This document shows, piece by piece, positions 1 through 13,664 of a stretch of 64,000 nt of DNA (positions are counted from its first letter, which is position 1; each line of letters begins with the position of its first letter). Position numbers and translations under genes: made by a program. Under the pieces are notes generated by a model. It saw only the letters and a program-made list of their open reading frames with translations, ran no database searches and had not been told where the DNA came from. The stretch is from Lingula anatina (taxonomy: Eukaryota; Brachiopoda; Lingulata; Lingulida; Lingulidae), in NCBI RefSeq assembly GCF_001039355.2, contig NW_019774814.1, positions 346,793 through 410,792 on the forward strand, in the 5' to 3' direction.

Positions 1-238
1 TTGTCGTATTTATATCTTAAACATAATCTGAACCAACAACATGTTTATATTTACAGCTCAATTTCTACTGTATATATATATATATTAACAGAATAAATTA
101 TTACTATCAGAATGTCTATGGAGAATCTGCAATTTAACATATTTCCTGAACCCATCTCAAATTTGCAGCAACTCCTTTTGGAAGCGTTAAGTTGGAAAAA
201 AATCATAAAATAAATTTGAAAATCAGCAGTACTCTTAC

Positions 239-1961
239 CTTTGCCCAAATGAGTATTTATACTCATATACCTGGCTGTCCCAGTCAGGCTTTTGTGTTCT
301 CTGTAGGGTATATGCTTGTGGGTTTCTGGATCTATGTATTCTTTGGCTAGGCCAAAATCAATAATGTATATAATGTGTTGTTTTTTGGCTGACTGCCTTC
401 CTATTAGGAAATTTTCTGGTTTGACATCTCTATATATCAAGTGTTTTGAGTGCACGTACTCCATTCTTGTAACCTGAAAAGAACAATGGATCATTAATTT
501 ATTGCTTAAAGAACTGAACTCATGCTCTTAAATCGTCTGTTCAGACCTTTGACACAAGAGGAAATAATATTAAAGGAGACCACTGTACAATAAAGACTCT
601 TCAATCTGTGTGACGACACTGATGAGGCCTTATAATTTTATCTCAAAAAGATCCTGGTCCTCGTTTTGTGAAGCCTTAAAAAAATTGCGACTGGTTGAAA
701 AGTAAAACCTGCGTGAATCCAGTTTCTCCAAGCCTTTTCTTATTATTTTTCGTAAAAATGTATATTTGACTCTACTCAATCCCTAAGGCATTCACAGTAA
801 CATCACATTTTGCATGAGGGATTACATGGCTGTTTACGACAGAAGTGAGACACAGCTATTTTTATGTCATTTTTGTAACTTCTATGCACATCACTGTGCT
901 AATTTTCAAAAATTGACAATTAATTAATTGAACGAAATGAATTGTTAAACAAGTATGTGTGTTTACAAGTATGGGTCCAGTCAGTATTAAGATTGTTTTA
1001 TATTCATTAATGGATTTGAATCAAAATGTGTGGCAAAACGTGACAACTAAATACATACAATCACTAAGTTATCTAAGTTATTCTGTTCAATGATTTACAA
1101 AAACATGAAACAGGTAGCAGTGAAAGTTGAACATTAAAATGCAGAAACTCCTCTTAAAATGGTTTCAAGATCTCATTAATGTACACTCAACACTATCTGA
1201 TGTTTTCTGCTTTAATAAACAGTAAGCTTATACATTTTTTCATGTTGCTGAAATGTCCATTTCAAAAAGCTATTCACAGGTCAGAACTACCGACTTCTGT
1301 ACCATCTTAAAAAAGACCATTTAACCTTATTTTCAGTTTGAGATAAGCAGGATAAAATCTTATTTTCACTATAATTACTGCACAGAATATGCACCGTGTC
1401 TACAGCCAAACACAACGCCATACTCAGACTCAAGCAGGCTGAAATACTGACCCAATTTTGTAAGAGATGTAGATAAGCAGACAAAAGTAACATGATGATT
1501 ATCAACATTGGGCTCCTTATACTTGATGTACCTCAAAGCACAATTTATTCAACATTTGAATAGGCTCAGATGATTAGTTACTTGATCATTGACAAAAAAC
1601 AAACCTAAATGCTTTTCTCTACAATACAAAGAGTGACATACTATTTACTTCACATAATCTTAATGTTATCTTGCAAAGGGAGTCTCAAATTATCATAGAA
1701 GTAAAACCTATCTATTCTCTAAGTTTCAGGATGCTTTTAGTTATAGGAATATTGAGATGATATACAGGCATTTGAATCATCTTGAATATATGAAATATAT
1801 TTGTTCAATGTCTGCCTTGGAAAACAGATGCAAATACATCTGTGTAATCCCAATTTTCATTCAGGATTTAGGAAACTGGATCTGGATATGAACAGCCATT
1901 TGTATCAAAACAGTCTTTATTTACACAACTCTCATATTATTTACAACATTTCAGTTTTCTG

Positions 1962-2037
<76 letters not shown>

Positions 2038-5000
2038 AGTCACTAGTGCTGTAACCATGACCACTGCCTAAATATAAATTCAGTTCTTAGTTTTCACTAA
2101 TAATCATACGCTACTTAACATATTGATCTGCGCTCCAAAAAACAAAATTAAGCTCACTTCACCTCAGTGACCCCCAATGACAGCACACACTGCTGTAATC
2201 TCACTCAAATAATGTGTTTGTTCACTTAACATGCAAAACACAAACCCCGTTAAGGATATTAAATGCAAATATCAAGTAACAGGTGAGTGGTTGCTGTAGC
2301 TTTTATGCTCATGACTTTCATGATAATATGAAATTTTCTTTAAGCAGCACAACGGTTATTGCATACTCACAAGTTGGATAGCGATCATTAGCACTGTTTT
2401 TAGGGAAAATTTTCTGTCACAGAGGTCAAACAAATCTTCTAAGCTAGGCCCAAGAAGTTCCAAAACCAATGCATTGTATTTGCCACATGGTCCGAAGTAG
2501 TAGACTTGGGGAACACCCTCTGGAAAATAAAATGAACACAGTGTCATATTGATCTGGATGTTATATTTTTCTCAAACTGTTTTGTTTCTACATTGTTTTC
2601 ATTGAATTTCTGTTAACTTTCTATTCAACAAGTTTCCTTTTTTCAAACTCCAACACAAATGAGGTTAAATGTGTAATCAAAATATTATGTTTAAAAGCAA
2701 AAACAGAGAGATTTAATTACATATTTAAGAAGTTGATAGATGCATGAGCAGGAGTGATTGAGATATGAAAACATGAAATAAAAGACATAAAATTAATGTA
2801 AAAAGGTTCATATGGCAACTCAATCTACAATGGTATATCACAAGAATTATTTTCAATAAAATCAATTTTCAAATAACATCTGTCTTCATAAAACTAACCC
2901 AAGATATAACCATAAATAAACCATAAATAAAGTGAAATCATATATTTTGACTCTTTTATTAACATTCTGTGGACAATCTGAGTGATTGCCTGCTGCCTTT
3001 GGCTTTATATCTTATGTGCTTCGTATATTGAATATACTTTTGTGATTTTTTTACAACCAATGCAAACAGACTTGGCAAACAAAACAAGCTTGCAGCAGTT
3101 TGAAAAAAAAATGAAACAAGGATTCCATTATCACTGCTTCTGTGCATCCATAACAGTTTCATGAAAAATTAACACAGCTTTCAAAAATAACTTTTATCTA
3201 CTAGATTGCCCATTCAGTACTACTTTAAGCTATACTAGGCCAGCAAGCAACAACATAGTTACTCAGTGCAAAGATACAGAAAAGCCAACATGAGTTAAAG
3301 ATCTGATTATTGCCAAAGGTTTCATACTACAGTCCAAATTGCTGCATTAGCCCCTTTTAAGTACGCAAGCCTACTTAATGCTTTTCTAGAAAGAGAAAAG
3401 CAAACCNGTATTATGAATATTCATCAGTTCTGTAAGTTTCAAGCCAAAAAGTAAAACAGTTTTCCACTTATCGTGTTATCGGTGCTTCATTTATGCTGAA
3501 AAAAGTGAAAAAACAGCATAAATTCCCTATAAGTGACCCGATCATGCTGATTTTCGAACTTGACCTGCGTATTATGAATATTCATTAGTTCTGTGAGTTT
3601 CAAGCCAAAAGAAAAAACAGTTTTCCACTTATCGTGTTATCGGTAAAAGTGCACGGCGACGGCGACGACAGACGCAGATGACGGCTATATGTACAGACAC
3701 ATCTGTGTCTGTACATAAAAATCATAAAATAAATTTGAAAATCAGCAGTACTCTTACCTTTGCCCAAATGAGTATTTATACTCATATACCTGGCTGTCCC
3801 AGTCAGGCTTTTGTGTTCTCTGTAGGGTATATGCTTGTGGGTTTCTGGATCTATGTATTCTTTGGCTAGGCCAAAATCAATAATGTATATAATGTGTTGT
3901 TTTTTGGCTGACTGCCTTCCTATTAGGAAATTTTCTGGTTTGACATCTCTATATATCAAGTGTTTTGAGTGCACATACTCCATTCTTGTAACCTGAAAAG
4001 AACAATGGATCATTAATTTATTGCTTAAAGAACTGAACTCATGCTCTTAAATCGTCTGTTCAGACCTTTGGCACAAGAGGAAATAATATTAAAGGAGACC
4101 ACTGTACAATAAAGACTCTTCAATCTGTGTGATGACACTGATGAGGCCTTATAATTTTATCTCAAAGAGATCCTGGTCCTCGTTTTGTGAAGCCTTAAAA
4201 AAACTGCGACTGGTTGAAAAGTAAAACCTGTGTGACTCCAGTTTCTCCAAGCCTTTTCTAATTATTTTTCGTAAAAATGTTTATTTGACTCTACTCAATC
4301 CCAGAGGCATTCACAGTAACATCACATTTTGCATGAGGGATAACATGGCTGTTTACGACAGAAGATAAGAAACACAGCTATTTTTATGTCATTTTTGTAA
4401 TTTCTATGCACATCACTGTGCTAAATTTCAAAATTAATTGAATGAAATATTCTTGAATTGTTAATCAAGTATGTGTGTTTACAAGTATGGGTCCAGTCAG
4501 TATTAAGATTGTTTATATTCATCAATGGATTTGAATCAAAATGTGTGGCAAAACATGACAACTAAAAACATACAATTACTAAGTTATTTAAGTTATTCTG
4601 TTCAATGATTTACAAAAACATGAAACAGGTAGCAGTGAAAGTTGAACATTAAAATGCAGAAACTCCTCTTAAAATGGTTTCAAGATCTCATTAATGTACA
4701 CTCAACACTAGCTGATGTTTTCTGCTTTAATAAACAGTAAGCTTATACATTTTTTCATGTTGCTGAAATGTCCATTTCAAAAAGCTATTCACAGGTCAGA
4801 ACTACTGACTTCTGTACCATCTTAAAAACGACCATTTAACCTAATTTTCAGTTTGAGATAAGCAGGATAAAATCTTATTTTCACTATAATTACTGTACAG
4901 AATATGCACAGCCAAACACAACGCCATACTCAGACTCAAGCAGGCTGAAATACTGACCCAATTTTGTAAGAGATGTAGATAAGCAGACAAAAGTAACATG

Positions 5001-5470
5001 ATGATTATCAACATTGGGCTCCTTATACTTGATGTACCTCAAAGCGCAATTTATTCAACATTTGAATAGGCTCAGATGATTAGTTACTTGATCATTGACA
5101 AAAAACAAACCTAAATGCTTTTCTCTACAATACAAAGAGTGACATACTATTTACTTCACATAATCTTAATGTTATCTTGCAAAGGGAGTCTCAAATTATC
5201 ATAGAAGTAAAACCTATCTATTCTCTAAGTTTCAGGATGCTTTTAGTTATAGGAATATTGAGATGATATACAGGCATTTGAATCATCTTGAATATATGAA
5301 ATATATTTGTTCAATGTTTGCCTTGGAAAACAGATGCAAATACATCTGTGTAATCCCAATTTTCATTCAGGATTTAGGAAACTGGATCTGGATATGAACA
5401 GCTATTTGTATCAAAACAGTCTTTATTTACACAACTCTCATATCATTTACAACATTTCAGTTTTCTGTAA

Positions 5471-5511
<41 letters not shown>

Positions 5512-8500
5512 CCAGTCACTAGTACTGTAACCATGACCACTGCCTAAATATAAATTCAGTTCTTAGTTTTCACTAATAATCATACGCTACTTAACATATT
5601 GATCTGCACTCCAAAAAACAAAATTAAGCTCACTTCACCTCAGTGACCCCCAATGACAGCACACACTGCTGTAATCTCATTCAAATAATGTGTTTGTTCA
5701 CTTAACATGCAAAACACAAACCCCGTTAAGGATATTAAATGCAAATATCAAGTAACAGGTGAGTGGTTGCTGTAGCTTTTATGCTCATGACTTTCATGAT
5801 AATATGAATTTTTCTTTAAGAAGCACAACGGTTATTGCATACTCACAAGTTGGATAGCGATCATTAGCACTGTTTTTAGGGAAAATTTTCTGTCACAGAG
5901 GTCAAACAAATCTTCTAAGCTAGGCCCAAGAAGTTCCAAAACCAATGCATTGTATTTGCCACATGGTCCGAAGTAGTAGACTTGGGGAACACCCTCTGGA
6001 AAATAAAATGAACACAGTGTCATATTGATCTGGATGTTATATTTTTCTCAAACTGTTTTGTTTCTACATTGTTTTCATTGAATTTCTGTTAACTTTCTAT
6101 TCAACAAGTTTTCTTTTTTCAAACTCCAACACAAATGAGGTTAAATGTGTAATCAAAATATTATGTTTAAAAGCAAAAACAGAGAGATTTAATTACATAT
6201 TTAAGAAGTTGATAGATGCATGAGCAGGAGTGATTGAGATAGGAAAACATGAAAGACATAAAATTAATGTAAAAAGGTTCATATGGCAACTCAATCTACA
6301 ATGGTATATCACAAGAATTATTTTCAATAAAATCAATTTTCAAATAACATCTGTCTTCATAAAACTAACCCAAGATATAACCATAAATAAACCATAAATA
6401 AAGTGAAATCATATTTTGAAACTTTTATTAACATTCTGTGGACAATCTGAGTGATTGCCTGCTGCCTTTGGCTTTATATCTTATGTGCTTCGTATATTGA
6501 ATATACTTTTGTGATTTTTTTACAACCAATGCAAACAGACTTGGCAAACAAAACAAGCTTGCAGCAGTTTGAAAAAAAATGAAACAAGGATTCCATTATC
6601 ACTGCTTCTGTGCATCCATAACAGTTTCATGAAAAATTAACACAGCTTTCAAAAATAACTTTTATCTACTAGATTGCCCATTCAGTACTACCATAAGCTA
6701 TACTAGGCCAGCAAGCAACAACATAGTTACTCAGTGCAAAGATACAGAAAAGCCAACATGAGTTAAAGATCTGATTATTGCCAAAGGTTTCATACTACAG
6801 TCCAAATTGCTGCATTAGCCCCTTTTAAGTACGCAAGCCTACTTAATGCTTTTCTAGAAAGAGAAAAGCAAATCTCTATAGAGTATGTAAAAAATACCAT
6901 TTAGGAGGGATTCATAATGTATATGAAGCTTTGTTTTTTTTTCTGTCCATTTTTTAAGTCAAACTCTGATGGTGATGAAACATAATATTTTCAACATCCT
7001 TTCGATCTTCAAATCAAAACAGCCAGAGGAAGCTTTTACCTTTATGTCACACTATAATTTCTTATCTAAATTGCTCTGTCTGTGTTTGCTGCCCAAACAT
7101 TCTACCATTTTGAATCTCAAATGTGAGTGATCAAATGATCAAAACTAGGTTACCTTTGATAACTCGGAGAGTTTTCAGGCAACTAGACATCTGTTTTTCA
7201 GAACCAATCTCTCAATTCTAAAAGGCTATTGGAGGAAATTGGGTTTATCTACAAAAATAAGTCCCCCACTCTCTTAATATACCACAAAACCCATCTAACA
7301 GAGAGCACAAGTTCTTCACACATAATACACAATAAAACTTCTTTATGACTTCAACCTAATTAAATTTGATTAATATAATCTATTAACACAATACAACAAT
7401 GCGGGGACCTTGCTCGCGAAACCATAATCCATCTGTATAACAGGATAAGAAATTTCATCTTATCTACTTTCAGCATGCAAGTAGTCCTACTTAATGTGCA
7501 AAGTATCCCTCCGGTTACTACAACATGGACTGCCATAACCACAGCACTATTGATTTGTTCAGCAAACAGGGTAACCCATGCCTTGTGGACTGTCATAAAT
7601 GCAGTTTGTAATGTTTGTGTTGGTGGATAATATACAATACTTTAAACCATACCACTCTATAAGCAGTCTTCTTTGTTATTGTTCCTTTTGAGGCAGCAAA
7701 TTTATCTGTGGCATAGATATTATGTAGGAATATTGTTATCATTGTTGTTGAAACCCAAAGAACAGTGGCCAGGACGAAATCACTTCAATCATATCTAAGA
7801 CATGTGCAAAACATCATCCTGCTGACATTTTATAAAATTACACATCCAAGTGCTGGCTCAAATGGATACACAATTACGACAAATGGCTACAATTAACTAA
7901 AAACATGGTAACTTGGGTGAAAATCATCCAGCTGTGACTATAATCCAACTTGCCCTAAGGTCTCCAATACAGTACACTGGTGCATGCAAAATTCCAGCTC
8001 ACACAATTATATATTCTAGCATTTGCTCAGTTAGTACATAACCAAGGAAAAACTGTGCCTGCCAGTATCAACAGATGATGGTTATCACTAATACAGAAGC
8101 CTTAACATTGACAAAATACAAGCCAGCACTTCTGAGAAACGCAAGTCTAGAAAACCATTGGCATGCACCAAGCTGGTGGTGCAATTATGATGATGCTGGT
8201 TTTTTAAACATGCACTGTGCTTCAAACATGGCAAACCTGTCAGGGAATTGCAACATGAACAGAAATATAACAGGCAAAAAGACAAAGAAAAGTAGGCAAA
8301 ACACCATATTAGATAACTGTTAATAAATAACATATGCGCTGATTTTCGAAACTGACCTCCATTTTCCCAATGATAAGTTTCACAGTCATTTTCAAGTAAA
8401 GACAACACATGACAAGACAACGTTGAGGTGAACGGGTGCTTGTCTGCCAGCAAGGATAATATCACAAGCAGAAAGATACAGGTGAACAGAATCAATCCAG

Positions 8501-11500
8501 ACACCTGCAGCGCCTGTATATAGATAAAGTGGTAATTAAGAGCTATGAAGTTCTATTAACTATTCTCATGCTATATCAAAACTGTCCCCACTCACCTGAC
8601 TGGCCCAGTTGTTTATAAAACCTGTACTCTAGATGTAACTGGGGTGCCCTAGACTTCATGGGTTCCTGAAAAACAAACAAACATGCTACATTAGTTACAA
8701 ATGTTCACCAATAAATGTCCATGGCTGCTCTTGAAAACGGTTACTTTCCAGCAAGTTAGGGGATTGCTGCATAAGACAGCTTTGAAATACCAGGTACTCC
8801 AGGTAGATATTCTACATACCCACCTGGGCTCCTAGTATCCTGTTAAATTATGATTTTTGAAGAAGTCTATTGCTACATGCCAACACCCTTTCCGTTAAGC
8901 ATCAGCACCACTCTTTTCAGCGGACAAGAGCATATTGTGGACAACATAGACATCACAACCAGACTAGCACTCACAGCAAATTCTATCAAATAAACTTCAA
9001 TTCCAGGTGTACATTAAAGCTCTCTTTTTCCATTACATATTATATAAATATATCTCAAGTCTTAAAATTGTTGCAAGCCAGTGTTACTAACTACTCTAAC
9101 ATTATGAAGATCCTTCAAGATAGTCTGCATTGAATAATTATTGAAGAGTGATTGGCTACCTTGTATAAGTTAACCATGGCTTGTTTCCTTGTTTTGATGC
9201 TGCTCATGAAAACATGAAGCAATAATCTGAGCCACTTTGCAAAAATCTTATTAAGAGACAACCGAGAAGCTTAAAAGAGAAAGGAAAATGCTTTCATCGT
9301 TGCCAGAAATAAGATTCTGTCCATCTTTATAAGGTACATAACTCTGCCATTGATCGGTGCAGTTTTTACAAGGAAATCTCTCACTTAATATTTCATGTGA
9401 CAATCTCAGCCTTAAAACTTATATCATAAAATTAAACAACTTGATGCTTGCTTGATATCCATTTACGTCAAAACATTAAAAAATTAATTTTGTGTATAAC
9501 ACTGATAACTGGCAAACATCTTTCAATTCTGTCATTGTCATTTGCCAAGGTAAATTACCTTTTGCATCTGACAAAATTCTTAGATATGCACATGAGAAAC
9601 TAGCCATGTGGCCAGAACAGTCGACATTGAGGTTATCTTCCAGGTTGCAACAAGCAAGGACATGGAGAAAGGAAATCACAAAACTAAACTGAGTTTAACA
9701 TGGCCCATGAAGGTGATTGGAAATACTCACTGCCCATTATTAGTTATTCACTAACTTTGAACAAAATGAAAGTACTTGATGTTAATAAGGAGGCAAACTA
9801 ATCTGTAATATGTATATTATAAGTGCACCACAGTTTTTTGATCACATGCTAAGTATATAAAAATATTTGGGAAATGCCTTGCCTGGTTTAGACAGAGATA
9901 ATAGTACCTCAGTACCAATCTTTTCAAAAACTTGATTGATGTAGAATATATTGACTTTTAAAAGAAGTGACTATGCAATTCCAGGAAAGCAGAATAGATT
10001 AAATGATCTCGCTGTCTAGATATGTTGCTCAGGGGCAAGAAACTTATCTGCTGATCAAACTTTTAAGTGTTTAGTTCAAGTAACATGCATGCTTACATCT
10101 GTGAACACCATTTAAGGCTTAATCATAATGAATTATTCCCAATAGAACTATATGTATGTCTTAGGTTAATCTTCTTTAACATAACAAGTAATGGTCACTA
10201 ATGCAAATAAATGAAGGCTGGTAAAAACCTTCAAGTTGCTAGCTGAACTCACTTGTCATTTTATTTCTTTAGTAGCAAATACCAAATTAATTGATAACAG
10301 CCATTTTGGGAACATGCCAATCAGAAGGGTAAGGTTGTTTTTTCACAAATCCCTGAATAGTACAGGTGATAAATGCAGTATTAACTTTCAACCCATTTCT
10401 TGCTGCAACAATGCATATACATATAAATTCTTATCACTCGCCAGTCAAAATTAATGTGTTTTTTAACAGATATAAATAAGTACAAGCTAGACTTAAATAT
10501 TCTTACAATCTGAATACAGATACTTACCAACTTAATTGCCACGTGTTCATTGTTGTACAGATTTTTGCCTGAAAAAATGACAGAAAGAAAATTAACAAAT
10601 GAAAAAAAATGTTTTGTTATGATAATTGATTATTCAGATAATTTTAATACAGCATAACCTTTCAGGGGATCCCCAACTCCCAGAATGTGAATTAAAGCTT
10701 TCTAATTCAATGTTTTAAGAACCCCCTGAAACTGTTCTTAAATCAACTGGACTTAAGTTGTAATGAACTTCTATCATTTTTACTTTTGGAGACAATGAAC
10801 CAGCCCCTTCATAGTAACTGCTGTAAGAAGAGGCTTCCCTGTAGACCTGACTTCATATATATGTCTTATAAGTTACAGTGATATTTTCTACGGAGGTACC
10901 CATGCAATCTGTGACACAAGCCTACACTGGTCAGAGACAATTGACTGGTAGATTTGACACTGGACTAGATAAAATACAGGACTTTTTGAAGTTACCAGTC
11001 CAATTGGAATAGTGGAGATTTCTAGATTAATGTTTGCACTATCTATAAATTTCATCTTTGGACCAGTAAATTTTGTCTCAGACTAGCAATTTTCTGCGGC
11101 CTACTAGTTTGAGTGTTCAGTGGACTGAGAAGACGCTAACTGACTTCGTATCCCCTGGTTGTGTCAAAACAGTTTCAGACAGACCAGGGTCTTGGATTGC
11201 TTTTCTGACTGTATCAGACCTGAAGGCAAAGGAGCTCAAATGAACCGTCATCTTGGTAGAGGAAAAAGTCCATTCAGAATCAAAATTTGATCCAGGTTCT
11301 ATGAACACACGTAAGGCTGTCAGTAAAAAGGGTCATATTTTTTTAGGAAAAGAACCCACTTTCACTTGAAATTGCTAGCTACAGGCCTATCTAGTCACCA
11401 TTTTAGGTGCCTTTATTATATTGAGACCAAAGACAAGGAGGATTCCACAGAGATAAACCATCAAACCGTTAATAATATGATATAGGGTTACTCATTCCTG

Positions 11501-12725
11501 CGTCTCTTTACCTGTGACCTATACAAACTGGCCCATCTTAAGTGCAAAAGGGCACGACATAAAACAAACTGTTCATTTTGATTAGTAGATTAGACCTCAT
11601 AAACCCAATCGATGGATTCTACACCAAAAATAGCTTACCTTAACCATCTGAATGATTTTATTCAGATATAAGGAAGCTTTTAAGTACATTTTGTTGATTC
11701 TGACAACAGGACTTACTTCCTTTTATAGATAGGCTTTCTTCAACTCCAAAAAGCCGTCAAAAGCATTTCTTTTTATCAATAGTTGTGAATATATCCCTTT
11801 CATGAAATTTAACGGTAAACATTTTTATTGGTTGGAAATTCCAATATTTCATTTATAAATTAGGTTTATTATTTGAGTTAAAGTGATAAACATCCATTTT
11901 ACGTCAATTCATGTCACTTTACACAATAGTATGACCCACCTATCATTTTGTTCAGGTGGTTACCTTATTCAAAGTCACATGTACATTAATAGACATGTAC
12001 ATTAATAGCCCAAATTTTATGTATTTACATTTGATATTTTCATCTTTACTGGCTGTGCTAGCCAAACAACAGAGGCCATAGCTGATTAACTTCTGTGGCA
12101 CAGAATAGCAAGTTTACGAGTGCTGAATAAATATAGGTTTGTCACAGCGAGACGAGATAAAACATTTACTTAGAAATAATATGCCCCAATATTTGCAGTG
12201 AAAAATTTTTGCTTATTTAATAGAGGGCAAAAATATATATATGTGAGCAAGAGTGGTAAAAAATCTGGTTAAGTTTGCAAAGCAGGACAGCAAACAATGG
12301 TCTAGTACAGTTCTGACTTCTACTGTGGTGGAGACATCTGTTTCTAACAAATAATCAAAATAAATTAAAATGTCAAAGATGTGGACTGACCAAAAATTGG
12401 CACTAAAGCAGGCTCATGCAACTAATTTTATGACATTTCATTAATTTGACAAAATATTAAATTATCAAATTTTTTGTTTTCATTTGAATTTCATCCCTTC
12501 AAATTGAGCTTCATTAATTACATTGAATACCTTACCTAGCCTCAGTTCTCCAAAGTTCCCACACCCTATTTTCTTTCCGACTCTGAAGTTGGGCCCCACC
12601 ATCAACACCCCAGACCCACTGCTACTAGTCCGGTTGCTGTGCATGCCTCGTGCGCTTGCTTTAGAAACCCGTCGTTGTTCTTCGGTTCGATCGCGGTCCC
12701 GATCACGTCTCTGATTGCCACTCAT
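239..12725 (-). CDS. CSNK1G: Casein kinase 1 gamma, 5' part (gene runs off the left edge)
   Basis: Membrane-associated Ser/Thr kinase of the CK1 gamma group, which in animals phosphorylates Wnt co-receptors (family knowledge). Coding exons, in order: 12536-12725, 10528-10568, 8596-8665, 5847-5995 (second copy 2371-2519) and 3758-3992 (second copy 239-473). All junctions are GT-AG and in phase, giving about 228 residues. Visible motifs: an Arg/Ser-rich N-terminal head, the glycine loop GCGNFG, VAIK with the ATP lysine near residue 76, YRDVKPEN with the catalytic Asp near 166, DFG near 189, and SINTHLGK at the end. The start is the ATG at 12725. The rest of the kinase domain and the C-terminal lipidation region lie outside the window. 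The two copies of exons 4 and 5 would duplicate kinase subdomains if both were spliced in, so one set is almost certainly an assembly duplicate. Identity is very secure at family level; which gamma paralogue is not decidable. Confidence 0.95.
1965..2036. repeat. (TC)n(TA)n microsatellite
   Basis: Compound dinucleotide repeat in a CSNK1G intron. The allelic copy at 5471-5510 is much shorter, so the locus is length-variable. Confidence 0.95.
3408..3717. repeat. Insertion unique to the second haplotype copy, with an internal direct repeat
   Basis: This stretch has no counterpart at the matching place in the first copy. It contains two diverged direct copies of a segment of about 80 nt (3408-3485 and about 3570-3645), then a short GC-rich run of cggcga units, then a perfect hairpin at 3688-3717. 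It resembles a short non-autonomous element, but I cannot assign a family. Confidence 0.5.
3688..3717. repeat. Perfect 14-nt hairpin
   Basis: Left arm tatgtacagacaca (3688-3701) and right arm tgtgtctgtacata (3704-3717) are exact reverse complements with a 2-nt loop. It sits exactly at the edge of the haplotype-specific insertion, so it may be the element's terminus. Confidence 0.85.
3718..6868. repeat. Near-identical second copy of 199-3406, probably the other haplotype
   Basis: This block repeats 199-3406 with scattered substitutions, small indels and a shorter CT/TA microsatellite. It carries the same two kinase exons on the minus strand. A single N at 3407 separates the copies. Exon sequence is almost unchanged while intron differences look like ordinary allelic polymorphism, so I read it as an unmerged haplotype contig rather than a real tandem duplication. 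Confidence 0.85.
6869..8595. other. CSNK1G intron 3, no recognised gene
   Basis: Non-coding sequence between kinase exons 3 and 4. The only structure I see is an open frame at about 8357-8508 on the minus strand bounded by plausible splice sites, discussed among the findings. Introns 2 (8666-10527) and 1 (10569-12535) also hold no recognisable gene; intron 1 contains a 16-nt tandem duplication near 11979-12010. Confidence 0.7.
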
Positions 12726-13459
12726 GGGTGTGGATACGGATTAATAGGGCTTTTGGAGCCAGATTGGCCACCCTACACTAAACAATAAAAGAGGCTTCAA
12801 ATCTGATTTCTGTCTATGATATCACAGAGCTGTGTCATGCCTCGGTATACATCGCAGTCTCCTGCGTCTATTTAGTCCTTGATCGTGGATGGAGTTCCTC
12901 CATTTGTGCTCCAATTTATCCCAAAAGTGACAATTACATCCAAGGAATACAAAAGCTGTTCTATGGAACACGAACCGGCGTTGATTTTGGGCCAAATTAT
13001 GTTGTGGTGCCCTCAAAACGAAATCTTTCGATCTTACACAGAGAAAAATGGTCAAATTATGGGATCACTGCGCCTAGATAAAATATTTTGTCCTAAACTT
13101 GCGTAAAATCCAATGCATCAGACATTGTTGAATAAAAAGTCAACAGCTTTCTTTATTCTTAAAAATTTTTAAATTCCAAGGGAAACTATAATATATTTAT
13201 ATCACTGGTTGGAACTATTTAGTTTAACTCTACAAATGCGCTATACGTCAAGGCTGTTTAATGAGGTCAAGGTAAATCCGCAACAGGGCGTACACCTTAC
13301 AAACCGGCTTAGACGAGACACATAGCAACCCTAATAAATAGCATCGTGCGTCTGTACATTTTACATCAACACTTTCTTACAGGTTCACTGCTTCCTGTTA
13401 TATTAAAAAATCGTTGCAAATAACACCTTGGTTATTGAAAGAAAACATTTGTTGTCGTG

Positions 13460-13467
13460 TGACGTCA
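13460..13467. promoter_or_regulatory. CRE/ATF-type palindrome
   Basis: Perfect TGACGTCA about 200 bases upstream of the CEP120 start. This is the consensus for CREB/ATF factors; use in this organism is inferred. Confidence 0.55.
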
Positions 13468-13510
13468 ATCAGTGGTGCTTTTATGTCATATCCGGTGAGT
13501 CTGAGCATGA

Positions 13511-13535
13511 TCGGAAGTGAAATTAACATGGCGGC
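13511..13535 (+). promoter_or_regulatory. ETS-like and YY1-like sites, likely CEP120 core promoter
   Basis: TCGGAAGTG followed within 6 bases by AACATGGCGGC, which matches the YY1 consensus orientation found at many animal transcription starts. Their closeness and position 130-150 bases before the ATG support a core-promoter role. Confidence 0.5.
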
Positions 13536-13664
13536 TGTTTTCAAAACCTCAGAAAATTTTATATTGTGAAAATTATTTATAATTATTTGCATGTAGATAC
13601 CATGTTTAATTGTCTGTAAAAATCTTAAGCGTTTGTTTACAGATGTGTGTTATCACTGATAAAC

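Larger units (their letters stand above)
12726..13664. promoter_or_regulatory. Divergent promoter region between CSNK1G and CEP120
   Basis: Fewer than 940 bases separate the two divergent start codons. On the CEP120 side there is a palindromic CRE, TGACGTCA (13460-13467), an ETS-like site TCGGAAGTG (13511-13519) and a YY1-like site AACATGGCGGC (13525-13535). These three types are typical of animal housekeeping and bidirectional promoters. An acceptor-like tttacag ends at 13642, so a 5' UTR intron is possible for CEP120. The role in transcription is inferred from motifs. Confidence 0.65.

Noticed and set aside
1801-2046. Frame running through the CT/TA microsatellite
   Set aside because: The C-terminal half is only repeat translation (SLSLSL, IYIYIY), and the region is a kinase intron.
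239-6023. True internal duplication of CSNK1G kinase exons
   Set aside because: It would repeat the catalytic loop and DFG segment in one protein, the copies are nearly identical in introns too, and an N lies at the join.
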